This document shows, one piece after another, positions 22,833 through 33,655 of a DNA stretch of 64,000 nt; positions within the stretch are counted from its first letter, which is position 1, and every line of letters starts with the position of its first letter. The stretch is from Narthecium ossifragum. Lineage: Eukaryota; Streptophyta; Magnoliopsida; Dioscoreales; Nartheciaceae. Made by a program: the position numbers and the translations under genes. Under the pieces are notes generated by a model, which did not search any database, was not told the origin of the DNA, and saw nothing but the letters and a program-made list of their open reading frames with translations. The stretch spans positions 25,707,434 through 25,771,433 of the forward strand of contig OY986969.1 of assembly GCA_963920575.1 (NCBI GenBank), given 5' to 3'.

Positions 22833-24893
22833 TCAAGAAAGCCACAGAATTATCTCCCCAACGGCTAACTTGTACACCTCTTCTATCATCAATGTCTCAT
22901 GGAACTGATCCGAAGCTCCAGCCGCCTGTTCGAAGCACCATACATACAATAATGAACATAGCAAAATTAGGCAAAATTCCTCGAATCATGCATGGGAAAT
23001 TATCTGAATAGTAATTAACATGCATCATAGAAATGTAATTGCTCATCAAATAAGTTTGTAAATCAATTGGTATTTAAACAATGCCTACTTTAATATGAAT
23101 CGCTGCTATGGAATATATAATAACTAAGTTATCAAGTGTCTCGAAAAATTAAGCCGCGGAGAAAGAAGTGAATTTAATCTCTTAACAGTGTTTTCTTGTG
23201 TGTTCTTTATACTGTACTTGTTTAGAAGCCCAAACCATTGTGATTATGACTTATGAGTTGCCCATTGTCATCTGATATATTCACAACTATGTATAATATT
23301 CAGAGTATAATTAATTAGAATCAAGCAATTAATGAAGCTCAAGAACAGCAATAATTACTTGAATGGAAAAGGAAGGCATTATAAGAACCTAGCTACCATT
23401 TTAGGGTTAAGAAACCAACCATCCATATATATTTCTAAAGAGAGAAAGAAAGAAAGAAAGAGAGCTATATAGATATAGATATATACTTACACGGGCATGA
23501 ACCATATAGGTGCTCCTGAATTGATCAGATGATACGTGGGCAGACACCACCTCCAGCTTATGCTTGTCCAGCACATAGACGATGGTGGAGAGGAGTCCCG
23601 GCTTCTTAGCGGCGCATATGTTAATGTGGGCATCCTCGCCGGTGACGCTCAGCACCACGTTCGGCGAAGACCATGTCTGAAAGCTAACCGGGTACCGAGG
23701 AGGAATCGTGATGGCCGTTGGACAACTCGTCGACGGCGCCCAATTCTTCCCTTGTTCAGCGAGGAATGCCTCCCTCGACTCCGTCCCCTGTGATTGTATC
23801 GCCGCCGGTGGTGGTGGTGGTGTCTCTTCTAAGGATAGGACTGCTCCCCGCATCCTTTCGAGCTTCTGTTTCTGGAGCCTTTGGAGTGTTTGTTGAAGGG
23901 TTTTGATGTGGCTCACAGCTTCGTCGACGATGGTCGATTTGTCTGCCTGAAAGTTGATAAAAAAAAGAAGACATCTTTTATCTTTAGATGAGGATTCTTA
24001 ATGGTTTGATACCCAAATGATGAGTGGATCACACTAGTGTTCATGCACGGTGTAGTGATATAGTTGGAAATAGAAACTGGTTTCCATTTTTAGGGCTTCA
24101 AAGGATTAATCGGACATGGAATATATAACTAGATATGTACAACAATCCCATTAATGGAACCTCTGACAGGAATATTGTCTCTCTCTCTCTCTCTCTCTCC
24201 TCTCAGTGTGTGCATGAAAGTGCATGAACTTGTGGCTCATTGCATCCTCGACCAAATTACACCAATAGATTCTTACCAAATCCATTCAATAACGCAAAAA
24301 AAAAGAGAGTATGTAATTAAGTAGAAACCCCATTTTTAATGCATCAAACTTGTGTTCATAAAATCAGGAAAATAGAAACGCCTGCTAAAAGCCCCCTTCT
24401 CTCTATATTCTGTATGAATATTTAGAAGAGATTGAACATATCCATCATAAAAGAACGTCCACGAAAGAAACAAAATCATGAATATTCTTACTTTAGAGGA
24501 CAAATGGGGGAGGAGAGCATGCAGGCTAGAGAACATGTTCCTCATCTTCTTGCGCCGCTCCCTCTCCGTCCATATATGTATCCCATGATCATCCGATTGA
24601 TCCCCGGGACCACCTCCACCTCCGCCGCCGCCGCTGCCACCTTTCCTCTCTCGTTTCCCGCCGCCTCCTCCTCCTCCTCCTCCTCCTTTAGAAGACGAGC
24701 TCTTCGACCCGCCATCACGCGGCGGCTTGGACGCCGCCGACGCCAGGGGCCCAGTGGGGCTATTAGACCCCGACTCCGGCGGCCGCTTCTTCCCACCGGA
24801 GTTGTCAGAGTTGGACATGGCCCAAGATTTAGGCTCCCATAGCACACCTCCTTGGGCTCCTCCTCCTACTCCACCTCCATTAACAAGAGACAT
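22833..24893 (-). CDS. bHLH transcription factor, ZHOUPI/RGE1 (bHLH95)-like
   Basis: Three exons on the reverse strand (24893-24492, 23946-23491, 22925-22833) join in phase into 316 residues. The N-terminal 100 residues are low complexity, with Gly runs. The bHLH domain (about 106-160) reads [20 protein letters not shown], then ALLPHLSSK, with exon 2 continuing [20 protein letters not shown]; Glu and Arg of the E-box-contacting ERxRR signature are present. The C-terminus (about 225-316) looks like an ACT-type dimerisation fold ([20 protein letters not shown]) and ends [12 protein letters not shown], a tail I associate with ZHOUPI. In Arabidopsis that factor acts in endosperm with ICE1 to drive endosperm breakdown and embryonic cuticle formation. 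Orthology is inferred. Intron 1 carries a (CT)n microsatellite at 24178-24199, and the 5' leader is also GA/CT-rich. Confidence 0.88.
24178..24199. repeat. (CT)n microsatellite in intron 1 of the bHLH gene
   Basis: About eleven uninterrupted CT dinucleotides lie in the first intron. Similar GA/CT tracts occur in its 5' leader (about 24909-24929) and upstream (about 25028-25046). Confidence 0.9.
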
Positions 24894-24989
24894 GCTAGCT
24901 ATAGTTGTAGAGAGAGAGAGAGAGAGAGAAGCTAGAGGGATGCTGGGGGTTTAAAAAGGTGGCGGTGTTTAGGTAAGAAGAGATGATTA

Positions 24990-25723
24990 CACTACACAGC
25001 AGGGAGGAGTGTGTGTGTGTTTGTGTATGAAAGAGAGAGAGAGAGACCAAAATACAATCATAAGACACAGGCCGTTATCGGGTCCGAACAAAAACGGAGA
25101 AGCCAACTCGCGTGGCCCAAAAGAGAGAAACATTGGCCACCGCCCTGCTGCTCTCTGCTTCAAAACCCCAGCACTTGCACTTGCATCGTAGCCGTAGGAA
25201 ACGCATTGAGATGCGTCGACGATTAGATCCAAAGGGTAGGATAGATTAATCAGGGACCTTGCTGTTTGGTGCCATGCAGCGGATTGGAGTGTGCGTAGAC
25301 GTGTTCGTTTATCTTTTTGGCACCAATGTTCCCGGATAATTACGGGATTGCCATCGATGGCTTTGGCATTGGATATCCGGGCGAGGAGAACGTGGTCTGG
25401 ATTGAACTGGGCCAGTGGGATCTTGCCACGTGTCTCTTCATGCACACCTGGCTTCCATGCAACTGCTAGTCTGCTCCTCCCAGGGCTGAGAGAGGATGGC
25501 TTTTTGTGTAAATTTCCAGGAAGGGGAGGGGGTGAATGTGAAGACAAGGGGATATATCGAAGGAGGAGGAGTTCGTCATGCTGTGAGGCAGCCGACGCCA
25601 TTGATTTGGCCGTTATATATCAACCACAAGTCTGGCACTGAAACTGCGGCTGGTTGTCTACGCCCCCCCTTTCCTACTTTATTATGCAATCTAATATTTA
25701 TGGCACGAAATCTATGTCACCAG

Positions 25724-25758
<35 letters not shown>

Positions 25759-25869
25759 CGCTTTTTATTAATTTCCCACTAAATAAAAAAATACAAACTT
25801 TGTAGGAATCCATATATATGTCCCAATTCTGATATTAATAAAGCATAGCTTCTGTAGTTCTGTTCTGAC

Positions 25870-25904
<35 letters not shown>

Positions 25905-26540
25905 GAGTACAAAAGTAGTAGAAATTCGCTGGCTGGAAGTATTGGAAATAACTAAGGCTTGAAGAGGACGACTCCATCATGATTCATGATGGGTTTTTGC
26001 CAGGTAGACAGACTTGCAAAAGGTTGTTACTACTTTAGACTGGTTTGAAATTGGAATCATCACTAAAACTAAAAGATAGGGATACCTTGTGAAGTCTCTG
26101 TAATTCCTGACACCTTTAGGCAGATTCTATTAGCAGCGTGGCGTGCTACTGTTACATTACAGAGGAGAGGAGGGAGGAAGGTTTTGGTGGTATTCGCACT
26201 TTGGAAGGGATATCTCATCATCACAAACCGACTACATCTCCGGAATACCTGAAACTCCTATCTTTTAGATAGGAATCTTTCAATCTCTCTAGCTCTTTGC
26301 ATGTATGTCTCTTTTGATCCAGGAAGTTGCATGTACACATGCATCCATGCATCTCAGAGTGAATTAATTAATCAGCCTGGACTTATCTTGGACGGGGTTA
26401 ATTAATAATACCTTTAATTGTAGCTATCTTTTCGATCACTATAATCACTATGCAAATGTCCAACTTAATTTGCAAGCAGTGCTGTAAGCAAGCAATAATG
26501 GACTCAACGCGGTGGTGCGTGTAACAACGATGACTCACTT
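24990..26540. other. Spacer upstream of the bHLH gene, no gene seen
   Basis: This holds the presumed bHLH promoter and AT-rich DNA. (TA)n/(CA)n microsatellites lie at about 25722-25758 and 25869-25905. Open frames on both strands are short and domain-free. Confidence 0.5.
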
Positions 26541-26599
26541 CTAGTGAAGGTTCAGGTCCGTTTTCGCGTGCGTTTCTGTCGCCCAGACGGACTTTTGCT

Positions 26600-27390
26600 G
26601 CGCCAAACCAAACGTAACTATTTGCAAATAACCCGTTTGGGGAGTAATTTCGATTGGTGGCGGTGCCCATGTCCAAATCGCGTAAAAAATGTAGCGGTTT
26701 TGAGATGTTTTAGGTTTCGTTTGGACATGCGTTGTGTTTTTTTATGTCTCTAATGAGGTACAGTGTGTTTGTAAACTATAGCGAGGTGTGATAACAACTG
26801 AAAAACTGCTTGGCATGTAATATTAATATTTGTGGTAGAAAAATGTGTTCATAAAATTTATTGTTTTGATGTGTTTTTAGTTTCAACTGCAATGTAGTGT
26901 AGTCAAAATAATAATTTTTTCATTCAAAAATCTATTAAGATTTTATTTTTATATTTTTTACGTCGCAATCAAGTTTGTTTGTTTTTTTTATTAATTGAGC
27001 CTACTAAGCGCTACATAAACCTGTCCAGTGTCGTGATTCCGTCCTCCAAGGCCCAATACAGCGGGACCTTCGAGCGCCGACACCAGTGAGCAACTCCATC
27101 GGCTATACAATTATGTTGTCAAGGAACATAAACAAAAAACAAGCTTTGGAAGTGAATAGTCGCTCCCCAAATCATCCTCAAAATCACCTCCACATTCTCC
27201 GCCCAAACCATTCTGCTCTGTAAGAGGTCCACCAGCATCAACGAATATGTCGCAGCCTAGGCGCGGCCAAATAAAAACACCTATAAACTGCTTCGTTTTT
27301 TACACGATTTGGGTGTGGTTTCCATCGGTTTACGTTACTTCCCAAACGGGTTATCATGTACGCAACTATATTTGGTCCAGAAAAAAATGT
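26600..27390. repeat. Inverted-repeat element enclosing a LINE fragment
   Basis: About 120 bp at 26605-26725 (including AAATAACCCGTTTGGGGAGT and CCAAATCGCGTAAAAAATGT) recurs in inverted orientation at about 27265-27385 (CCCAAACGGGTTATC and TTTTTTACACGATTTGG), at roughly 75-80 percent identity. The ~540-bp spacer holds a LINE RNase H fragment. The arrangement suggests a DNA transposon with long inverted termini, or a foldback sequence. Target duplications were not resolved. Confidence 0.6.
26985..27245 (-). mobile_element. LINE RNase H fragment
   Basis: Read in reverse, this stretch encodes debris of the same RNase H-like region as at 52425-52862 (compare VDLLQSRMVWAENVEVIL, WGATIHFQSLFF and PDTGLDRFM-type residues across frames). 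A T run at about 26980-26988 marks the poly(A) tail of a reverse-oriented insertion. It is frame-broken and inactive. Confidence 0.55.
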
Positions 27391-27449
27391 GATTGGCCAA
27401 CACGAATGCACTCCCAAACAAACCTTCAATCTGGTCGTGCGACGTCAAA

Positions 27450-28380
27450 AACGCATGCAGAAATGAATTCATTTGGCCATTTTAGTGAAAAGCTAATATA
27501 CATCCAAACAATAAATTACATAAATACATTTTTTTGCCCAAGTTATCAGTATAGGATGCCAAATACTTATTCAACTTTCATCTTATGCTGCACCACAGTT
27601 GACAAACGCATAGATGTCTTAAGGAGAAAGGAACACTGAGGATAAGCCCCAGTAGAAAACCAGTAAAAAATGCACATCTCCAGACAGCCCACAACAACAA
27701 GAAATAGTTCAACAGAATCCGGCAGCCCAGTAGCCTAACATCGGCACAACCCATCAAGATGGAACTAAACCTTTGCATCCCATAACATCAAGCAAGAACA
27801 GAACATGGCAGCAGGGGCGAGAAAAAACAAAGCTTGCATCAACAAAACCATACAACACACGGTAGCAGGGAATAAAACAGAGGCATAGCATCGATGTACA
27901 TGGCAGTGAAGAAACCAGAGCAAAAACAGCGAAATCAGAGAATCAAGGCATAACCTCAGAGATGGGAATAAAGCACCACGGGAAAGGAGAAGAATGTAGC
28001 ATAGTACCTCATAGAGATCCATTGCATCGCAATCCATTGGCATATCGTAGCAGAGTATGGTATAGAATAACAGAGAAGAGAACCAAGGAAACAGGGGAGG
28101 AAATAGAGGATCTAAGCGTAGCATCAGAGAGAGGTGTGAATACATCCACAACAACCATCCGATCTAAGTACCAGCAAGTAAAGAGAGAAGAAGAAGAACA
28201 TCCAAGATTCAACCAGTAAATCCAAGGGAAAACTGAGCAGAAACGGAAATGCCAAATTAAGTGCATCGAAAATCCATCAAAGCTCAAAGACCCAAACAAT
28301 GGCAGCGAAGAGGGGAGAAGAACATCAACCGGCGAACATGAAATCCACAGAGCAATCAACAATCCAAACCACAAGCATTA
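27450..28380. other. Spacer with no recognised gene
   Basis: Reverse-strand frames here are rich in Leu, Ser, Phe and Cys but lack domains and contain no plausible splice pattern. On the reverse strand 28380-27950 is T/C-rich, like a transcript leader, and continues from the block at 28385-29065. Confidence 0.4.
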
Positions 28381-28384
28381 AATC

Positions 28385-29065
28385 CTAGTCTACTCTAGTA
28401 GAGTCCTAAATCGGGTTTAGGGAAGTAACCCTACCTCTAGCGTCGAGCTCGCGTCCTTCTCCTTCTTCTCCGGCCGCAGTAGTCATCGCCGCCAAGGTTT
28501 CCGTCATCGCTGCCAACATCTCCGTCGTCGTCGCCAACGTCTCCGTCGTTGTTGAAGAAGACAACCCCACCGCCGTCGCCAAGCTCCTCTCCGGCCGCCT
28601 CTTCGGCCGCGGGACTCTCTCTTCTCTCCCCGATCGCATCGCCGCCCCTCTCACTCTCTATCGGGCGAAAACCCTCGCGGAGGAAAGTCTCTATCGGGCG
28701 AAAACCCTCGCGGAGGAAAGGAAAGGCAAAAGGGCTCTTATTATTGAACAGCTCAAGATTAGATCTTGGCCATCCGATTAGTCAGACTAGATCCTGACCG
28801 ATCAAGCCTCGATCTTCGCGATCGAACTCAGATCCTTCGATCTGAGGCACACCTAAAGATCTATTCAAACACATACATCATTACAAGGCCGTGTGTGCGC
28901 TACGCATGTGTGAAACCAACTCCGCCTAGGGTAATTTACCAAATTACCCCTGGAGCTGCAACGATCAGCGGGGATCGCAAAGCAAGGCCAACCGAGCCCA
29001 AAACCAACGGAACCAGACCCTCGACCCAAGCGGTCAGACCGGGTTGGAGGTACAGGTCCTCACAG
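28385..29065 (-). repeat. Possible LTR or transcript-leader block (reverse strand)
   Basis: On the reverse strand the block starts TGTGAGGACC (29061) and passes AATAATAAGAGCCC (a TATA-like stretch near 28740). It then contains a perfect 33-bp tandem duplication (28655-28687 and 28688-28720). TG start, central TATA and GC-rich downstream sequence resemble a retrotransposon LTR, but no second copy or primer-binding site was found. An abandoned gene promoter is the alternative. Confidence 0.3.
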
Positions 29066-29340
29066 AATGTACCGCTGATCCCAGCCTGACAAAATTTTGC
29101 ATGAGTTGGTCTCGTACACCTAGGCTAACTCTAGTGGAGCTTGGGGCCCACACCAATTAATAGCCATTATATTACCTGGTTTTGGAACTTTAAATTTACA
29201 AGGATTCCTCACCAAAAAAGTGAATGAGGTTTCAAATAACTAAGGAATACTTTAAATTTACAAGGATTCCTTATCAATAACTAAGGAATACTTCAAATTG
29301 ACTTATTATTCATTACAATCATAAGCAAGGAATTCAAATT

Positions 29341-29605
29341 GACTCTCTCTCTTCCGCCCCCTCACTCTCTCTCTCTTCGGACTCTCTCTCTTCCGCCCCC
29401 CTCCCTCGCTCTCTCTCTCTGCCGCCCCCTCGCTCTCTCTCTTCGGACTCTCTCTCTCTTCGGACTCTCTCTCTCTTCCGCCCCCTCACTCTCTCTCTCT
29501 TCGGACTCTCTCTCTCTCTCTTCCGCCCCCCACCTCGCTCTCTCTTTCGCCCCCTCCTTCACTCTCTCTCTCTCTCTTTGGACTCTCTCTCTCTCTTCCG
29601 CCTGC
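29341..29605 (+). repeat. Polypyrimidine repeat block (CTCTCTCTTCCGCCCCC)n
   Basis: About 260 bp of almost pure pyrimidine on the + strand, made of units like GACTCTCTCTCTTCCGCCCC repeated roughly ten times with variation. Open frames through it encode only Leu/Ser/Pro/Arg-rich artefacts. Confidence 0.9.
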
Positions 29606-30119
29606 GTGTTCTTCCATGCGCACCCATGCATGTTGTGCATGCTGCCCGCATGAGCCGCCAAATGTTCTCCTATAGTCCTATGCATGCAGCCCTGCTCCCC
29701 GATGCATGCCGCTATGCATGCAGCTCTTCTCCATGCCAATCACGCTCTCCCATGCGCCGCCACCCGCGGGTTCCCATGTGCGCCGCCACCCTCGGGTTCC
29801 CATGCACGCCGTCCGCACGCTCAGCGATCCATGCGCCGCCAGCCCAGCAGGGTCTCGAGTACTCGGATCCAAGTTCGGATGGGACCTGGAAGGTGGAAGA
29901 CAGCAGAGTTGAGAGGGTCGGCGCCGGATTCCGATGGGGGCTGGAACTCGGGGTCGCGGTCCGGCATGGACGCAGTCGTCCGGCGGAGTGGAGTCGCCGA
30001 GGACGCTCCTGGTGGCGGGGACGTACTCGTGCGAGGTATAGTTACGCCGCGACCAGAACCTCCAGATCCATTACCATGAGGAGAGGAGGAGCCGGAGCCG
30101 GAGGGGAGGAGGCCGGGCG

Positions 30120-30660
30120 AGGTCAGAGAGAGAGATCCATTGGAGGCCGAGAGAGAGAGATCCATTGGAGGCGGGCCGAGGTCGGAGAGAGGAGATCCAT
30201 TGGAGGCCGGTTCGGAGAGAGAGAGATCCATTGGAGGTCGGGCGAGGTCAAGGGTGGACGGGGGTGGCCGGGGCGAGGGACGGGGCGACGTAGAGGGTGA
30301 CAGGGGTGAGGGACGGGGCGACGTCGAGGGTGGACGGGGCGAGGGAGGCCTCACGACTCTTCGACGCTCGCCATCTGTGCTTCCTCGTTGTAAGCAGCGG
30401 GCCGCGAGGGGCGGGGCGTGGGGATCGAGGGGGGGCCGGGGGCGTCGGAGGAAGACGGAGGAGAGAGAAACAGAGGGAGGAGAGAAAGGGAGAGGGGGGG
30501 AGGGAGAAAAGGAGAGTAGGAGAAACAGAGGAGGAGAGAGTGGTGGAGGGGAGGGGGGGCGAGAGAGAGGTCGGGGAGAGAGAAAGAGAAGAGAGAGAGA
30601 GAGAGCCGGGAGAGAGAGAGAGAGGTCGGGGGGAGAGAGAGGCAGGAGGAGAGAGAGAAC
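30120..30660 (+). repeat. Polypurine repeat block (GAGAGA/GGGGAG)n
   Basis: About 540 bp dominated by purines. The first part repeats AGAGATCCATTGGAGG four times (30130-30240), followed by GGGGCGAC-type and GAGAGAGA-type runs. Its strand asymmetry is opposite to that of the block at 29341-29605, so the two could pair as a large imperfect foldback. Flanking motifs AAGGATTCCT occur on both sides (29195, 29265, 30748). Confidence 0.85.
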
Positions 30661-30869
30661 CACGACACTCTATTTTTTGTTCTACAGGTAAACGGTATCT
30701 CCTAAGTAATAACTAATAACTAAAGATTCCTAACTAAAAACCAAGGATTCCTTGAAATTGACATAGATTTCTCACTTATGGAAGAATAAAATTGACAGAC
30801 CTATGTCATGTGACATTAAGAAAATCCTTGCATAAGTAAGGAATTTTCTCCTTTCTCTCTCTCATACTT

Positions 30870-31430
30870 GTGTCAGATGGCATTAAATGATGAGAGAGAG
30901 TTGACAAGGGGTAATTTGGTCTCGAATTTATGGATTTGGCATGTTTTGTAAAGAAACACAAAAGTGTCTCTCGATTGACAAATCAAAAGACAAGTGGATT
31001 TAAAAAGAAAATAATACTATAAGTCCCTCAAATCTTTTATATTTACATAGAAATTCCGCAAATCTTGAGATTTAAGAATGGGCTTGATAAACGGCTTGGA
31101 TCTAATAGGTAAGTTAATAATCATGGTTATTAACATTAATTTATATGCTTAGTTTGGATGTTATTTGACCTTAGGGGTATATAAGGATCTTTACCTACTT
31201 CGTATGCTCCCAACGGCAATGCTAGGAATACTCCTTATAATTTAACCAAATATAATCCCTGTCATAAATTGAGGGACCGATTTGCAAATACAAAATATGG
31301 AACATTCGAAGAACTTATGCGATAAAAACCCAAAAAGAAATGGCAAAGGAAAATGATCATATATTCTTACAGTTAGCCAACAATGTACCAAAAAAAAAAA
31401 AAAAGATTCCTAACCTATTTATACTTTTTA
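30870..31430. other. AT-rich intergenic DNA
   Basis: No gene, RNA or repeat with clear ends is visible between the purine block and the MITE at 31431. Confidence 0.5.
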
Positions 31431-31713
31431 CGGTCTCGTTTAATGTGGAAATAACTTTATTTTTGATTAAGGAATTTTATTCTCAATTTCGAGAATAACT
31501 TTATAATGATTATTTAAAATAAAAAAAATAGAGTGAATAATGATAATAACTTTATAATAATTATTTGAAATAGAAAAATATGTTTGAGAATAAAATATAA
31601 AATAAGTAGTGGATTTAAAAATATTTTAAAAATATTCTCTCTCTTAATCCCGGTTAAGAGTTATTCCCGTTTGATATTACCATACCTAACGGAAATACCA
31701 AACGAGGCCCTAT
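31431..31713. mobile_element. MITE with GGYCTCGTTT termini
   Basis: The left end GGTCTCGTTTAATG and right end (reverse complement GGGCCTCGTTTGGTATT) are imperfect inverted repeats around an AT-rich core. The right part (TTAATCCCGGTTAAGAGTT) and ATAATGATTATTTAAAATAA at 31496-31515 resemble the right end of the PIF-like element at 12070-12239, so both may share a family. No clear duplication was identified. It lies just beyond the 3' end of the receptor-like kinase gene. Confidence 0.5.
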
Positions 31714-31770
31714 AACAATATATAAGAATTAATATATAGGACATTTACACTTGTGTATAAAAACAGTGCC

Positions 31771-32979
31771 TTACAACTGATTGAGGAGCCCCACCACCTC
31801 CCCCATGGTCGGCCGCAACCTCGGCGAATCCTCGGTGCACCGGTACGCCACCGCCAGGTACCCGGCGACTTGCACCTCCTCCTCCTCCGTGAGCTCTGAC
31901 TTCAACGTCGACTCCACCACCTCCAACCCTCTCCCCTCCTTCACCATCCACCGCGTCCACCGCACCAGGCTTATTTCCCGGCCAGTCCCGTCCCTCAGCG
32001 GCCAGCTAGGCCGGTTCCTCGTCACCACCTCGATCATCAGCGTCCCGAAGCTGTACACGTCCGCCTTCGCGGTCGCCTTCGTCAACCCGTTCCGGTACTC
32101 CGGTGGCATGTAGCCCATCGTCCCGGCGACCTGCGTCGACACGTACGACCTCGACGAGTCCATCCGCCGCGTCAGCCCGAAATCTGCAATCCGCGCCTCC
32201 ATCCCGCCGTCCAGCAGAACGTTGCTCGCCTTTATGTCCCTATAACAATGTAAACGGGCCGGATCTTACATACATCCACATCCGATATCCCAAAACCGGA
32301 TCGGATTCTCTAAAAGCCGGTCAAGAATCCGTTACCTGTGGATGATGATTGGGCGGCACTCCTCGTGGAGGAAAGCGAGGCCATTGGCCACCCCTTTGAT
32401 GATCCCCAATCGGGTCGCCCAGCCGAGTGGCGACCCGGACGAGTCGTCCCTCGACCCGGACGAGTCGCGGTCATTCCCGTAGAGCCACTGATCCAGGCTG
32501 CCCCCTTCGAGGAACTCGTAGATCAGGACCCGATCGTTGCCGGTATTGCAGTAGCCCAGCATCCTGGCCAAGTTCGTGTGGCGGATCCGCCCTAGCGTCT
32601 CCATCTCCGCCCGGAACTCCCGGAACCCGTGGAAGGCGTCGGAGGAGAGCCGCTTCACCGCGACGGCGGTGCCGTTGGAGAGGCGGGCCTTGTAGACGAA
32701 CCCGAAGCTGCCGTCGCCCACGATCGCGTCGGAGGCGAAGTTCTTGGTGACCTCCACGATCTCCGACATGGAGACCTGGTCGAGGGACGGGTCAAAGGTG
32801 GCGCTCTCGCCGGTGACCACCCTCGGCTGCGCCAGGGAGGACGCCGGTGCCGAGGTCCTGTGGGATCGGGGCTTGGTGGCAGCGGCGGAGCGACAGATGA
32901 CAAAGGCGAGGGCGAGGACGGCGGAGACGAAGACGAAGCTGGCGACGGCGGCGATCAGGGCTTGGACGGCCGGCTCCAT
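31771..32979 (-). CDS. Membrane-anchored receptor-like protein kinase with minimal ectodomain
   Basis: Two exons (32979-32336 and 32239-31771, reverse strand) join within HRD into 370 residues. Residues 6-28 form a hydrophobic signal-anchor or transmembrane helix. No leucine-rich repeats or other extracellular domain precede it. The Ser/Thr kinase domain covers about 84-365: VGDGSFGFVYKA (glycine loop), VAVKRL (Lys109), HRDIKASNVLLD (RD-type catalytic loop), DFGLTR, AGTMGYMPPEYR and DVYSFGTLMIEVVT. All catalytic residues are present, so it should be active. The kinase resembles the cytoplasmic part of EMS1-type LRR receptor kinases. The short length may mean a receptor-like cytoplasmic kinase tethered to the membrane, or a partner of a longer receptor. 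Substrate and ligand are unknown. The start at 32979 is the only in-frame Met that includes the hydrophobic segment. Confidence 0.9.
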
Positions 32980-33009
32980 GGCGGCGGATCAGGATAGCTA
33001 TGCGTGGAT

Positions 33010-33650
33010 CGAGGGATAGGGTTTGGTGGGAATGGGAGTGGGAGGGAGGAGCTTTTGACCGAGAGGATGGAGAAGAAGGCGCCATGGAGTAGTGGAATCG
33101 ATAGGCGAGGACTTCCGAAAGCGTTGATCCCAGTCAACCCGCCAAGAGGGCTTTATCCCACCACGGGTACGAATTCGATTGGGAGTACAGGGGGGACGCA
33201 TTGATCGGACGGCTGGTGATTGATTTTGGGGAGGGTGTGGGAGATCTGATGGATTTGTTAATTATTATTTTGACTAAATACGAAGATTTGGATGTTTATT
33301 CCGTATCTTGATCCAGCTGTTAGTGGATGTATTCTAATTGAGCGCTGATTTGTTCGGTTAAATCAATAACAAGGGACAAAGTCAATCATCAAGAATCAGG
33401 GATATACTTCTTAGCCCAAAGTACAAAATAGGGATCGAAGTATGTGTTCACTGTTAACTAAAGAAAATGGTTTGGTAGAGCACTTGTTACAGATTCCAGA
33501 TCTCTACAGAGATGCGTCTGTTGCTGTCGGACAAAATTTAAGACCAGTCGGTGAGGGGGATTGCACTTATTGCAAAGGTGGATAATTGCAGAATTGTACA
33601 CCCGAGAAGAAAATAGCAGTGATTGAACCTTTTATCATTAGTGTTTGATA
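33010..33650. other. Spacer between the kinase and UBP27-like genes
   Basis: This contains the kinase promoter and leader (33000-33240, GC-rich then AT-rich) and the likely 3' untranslated region of the UBP27-like gene. No separate gene is supported. Confidence 0.5.
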
Positions 33651-33655
33651 GCTGC

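Noticed and set aside
27765..28374. Reverse-strand frames of 121-129 residues rich in Leu, Cys and Phe
   Set aside because: They resemble translated untranslated leader DNA; no domain, no splice evidence and frame overlap with each other.
29578..30691. Long open frames of 100-280 residues on both strands around the purine/pyrimidine blocks
   Set aside because: Composition is dictated by (GA)n/(CT)n repeats and several frames are open at the same place; no splice pattern or domain.
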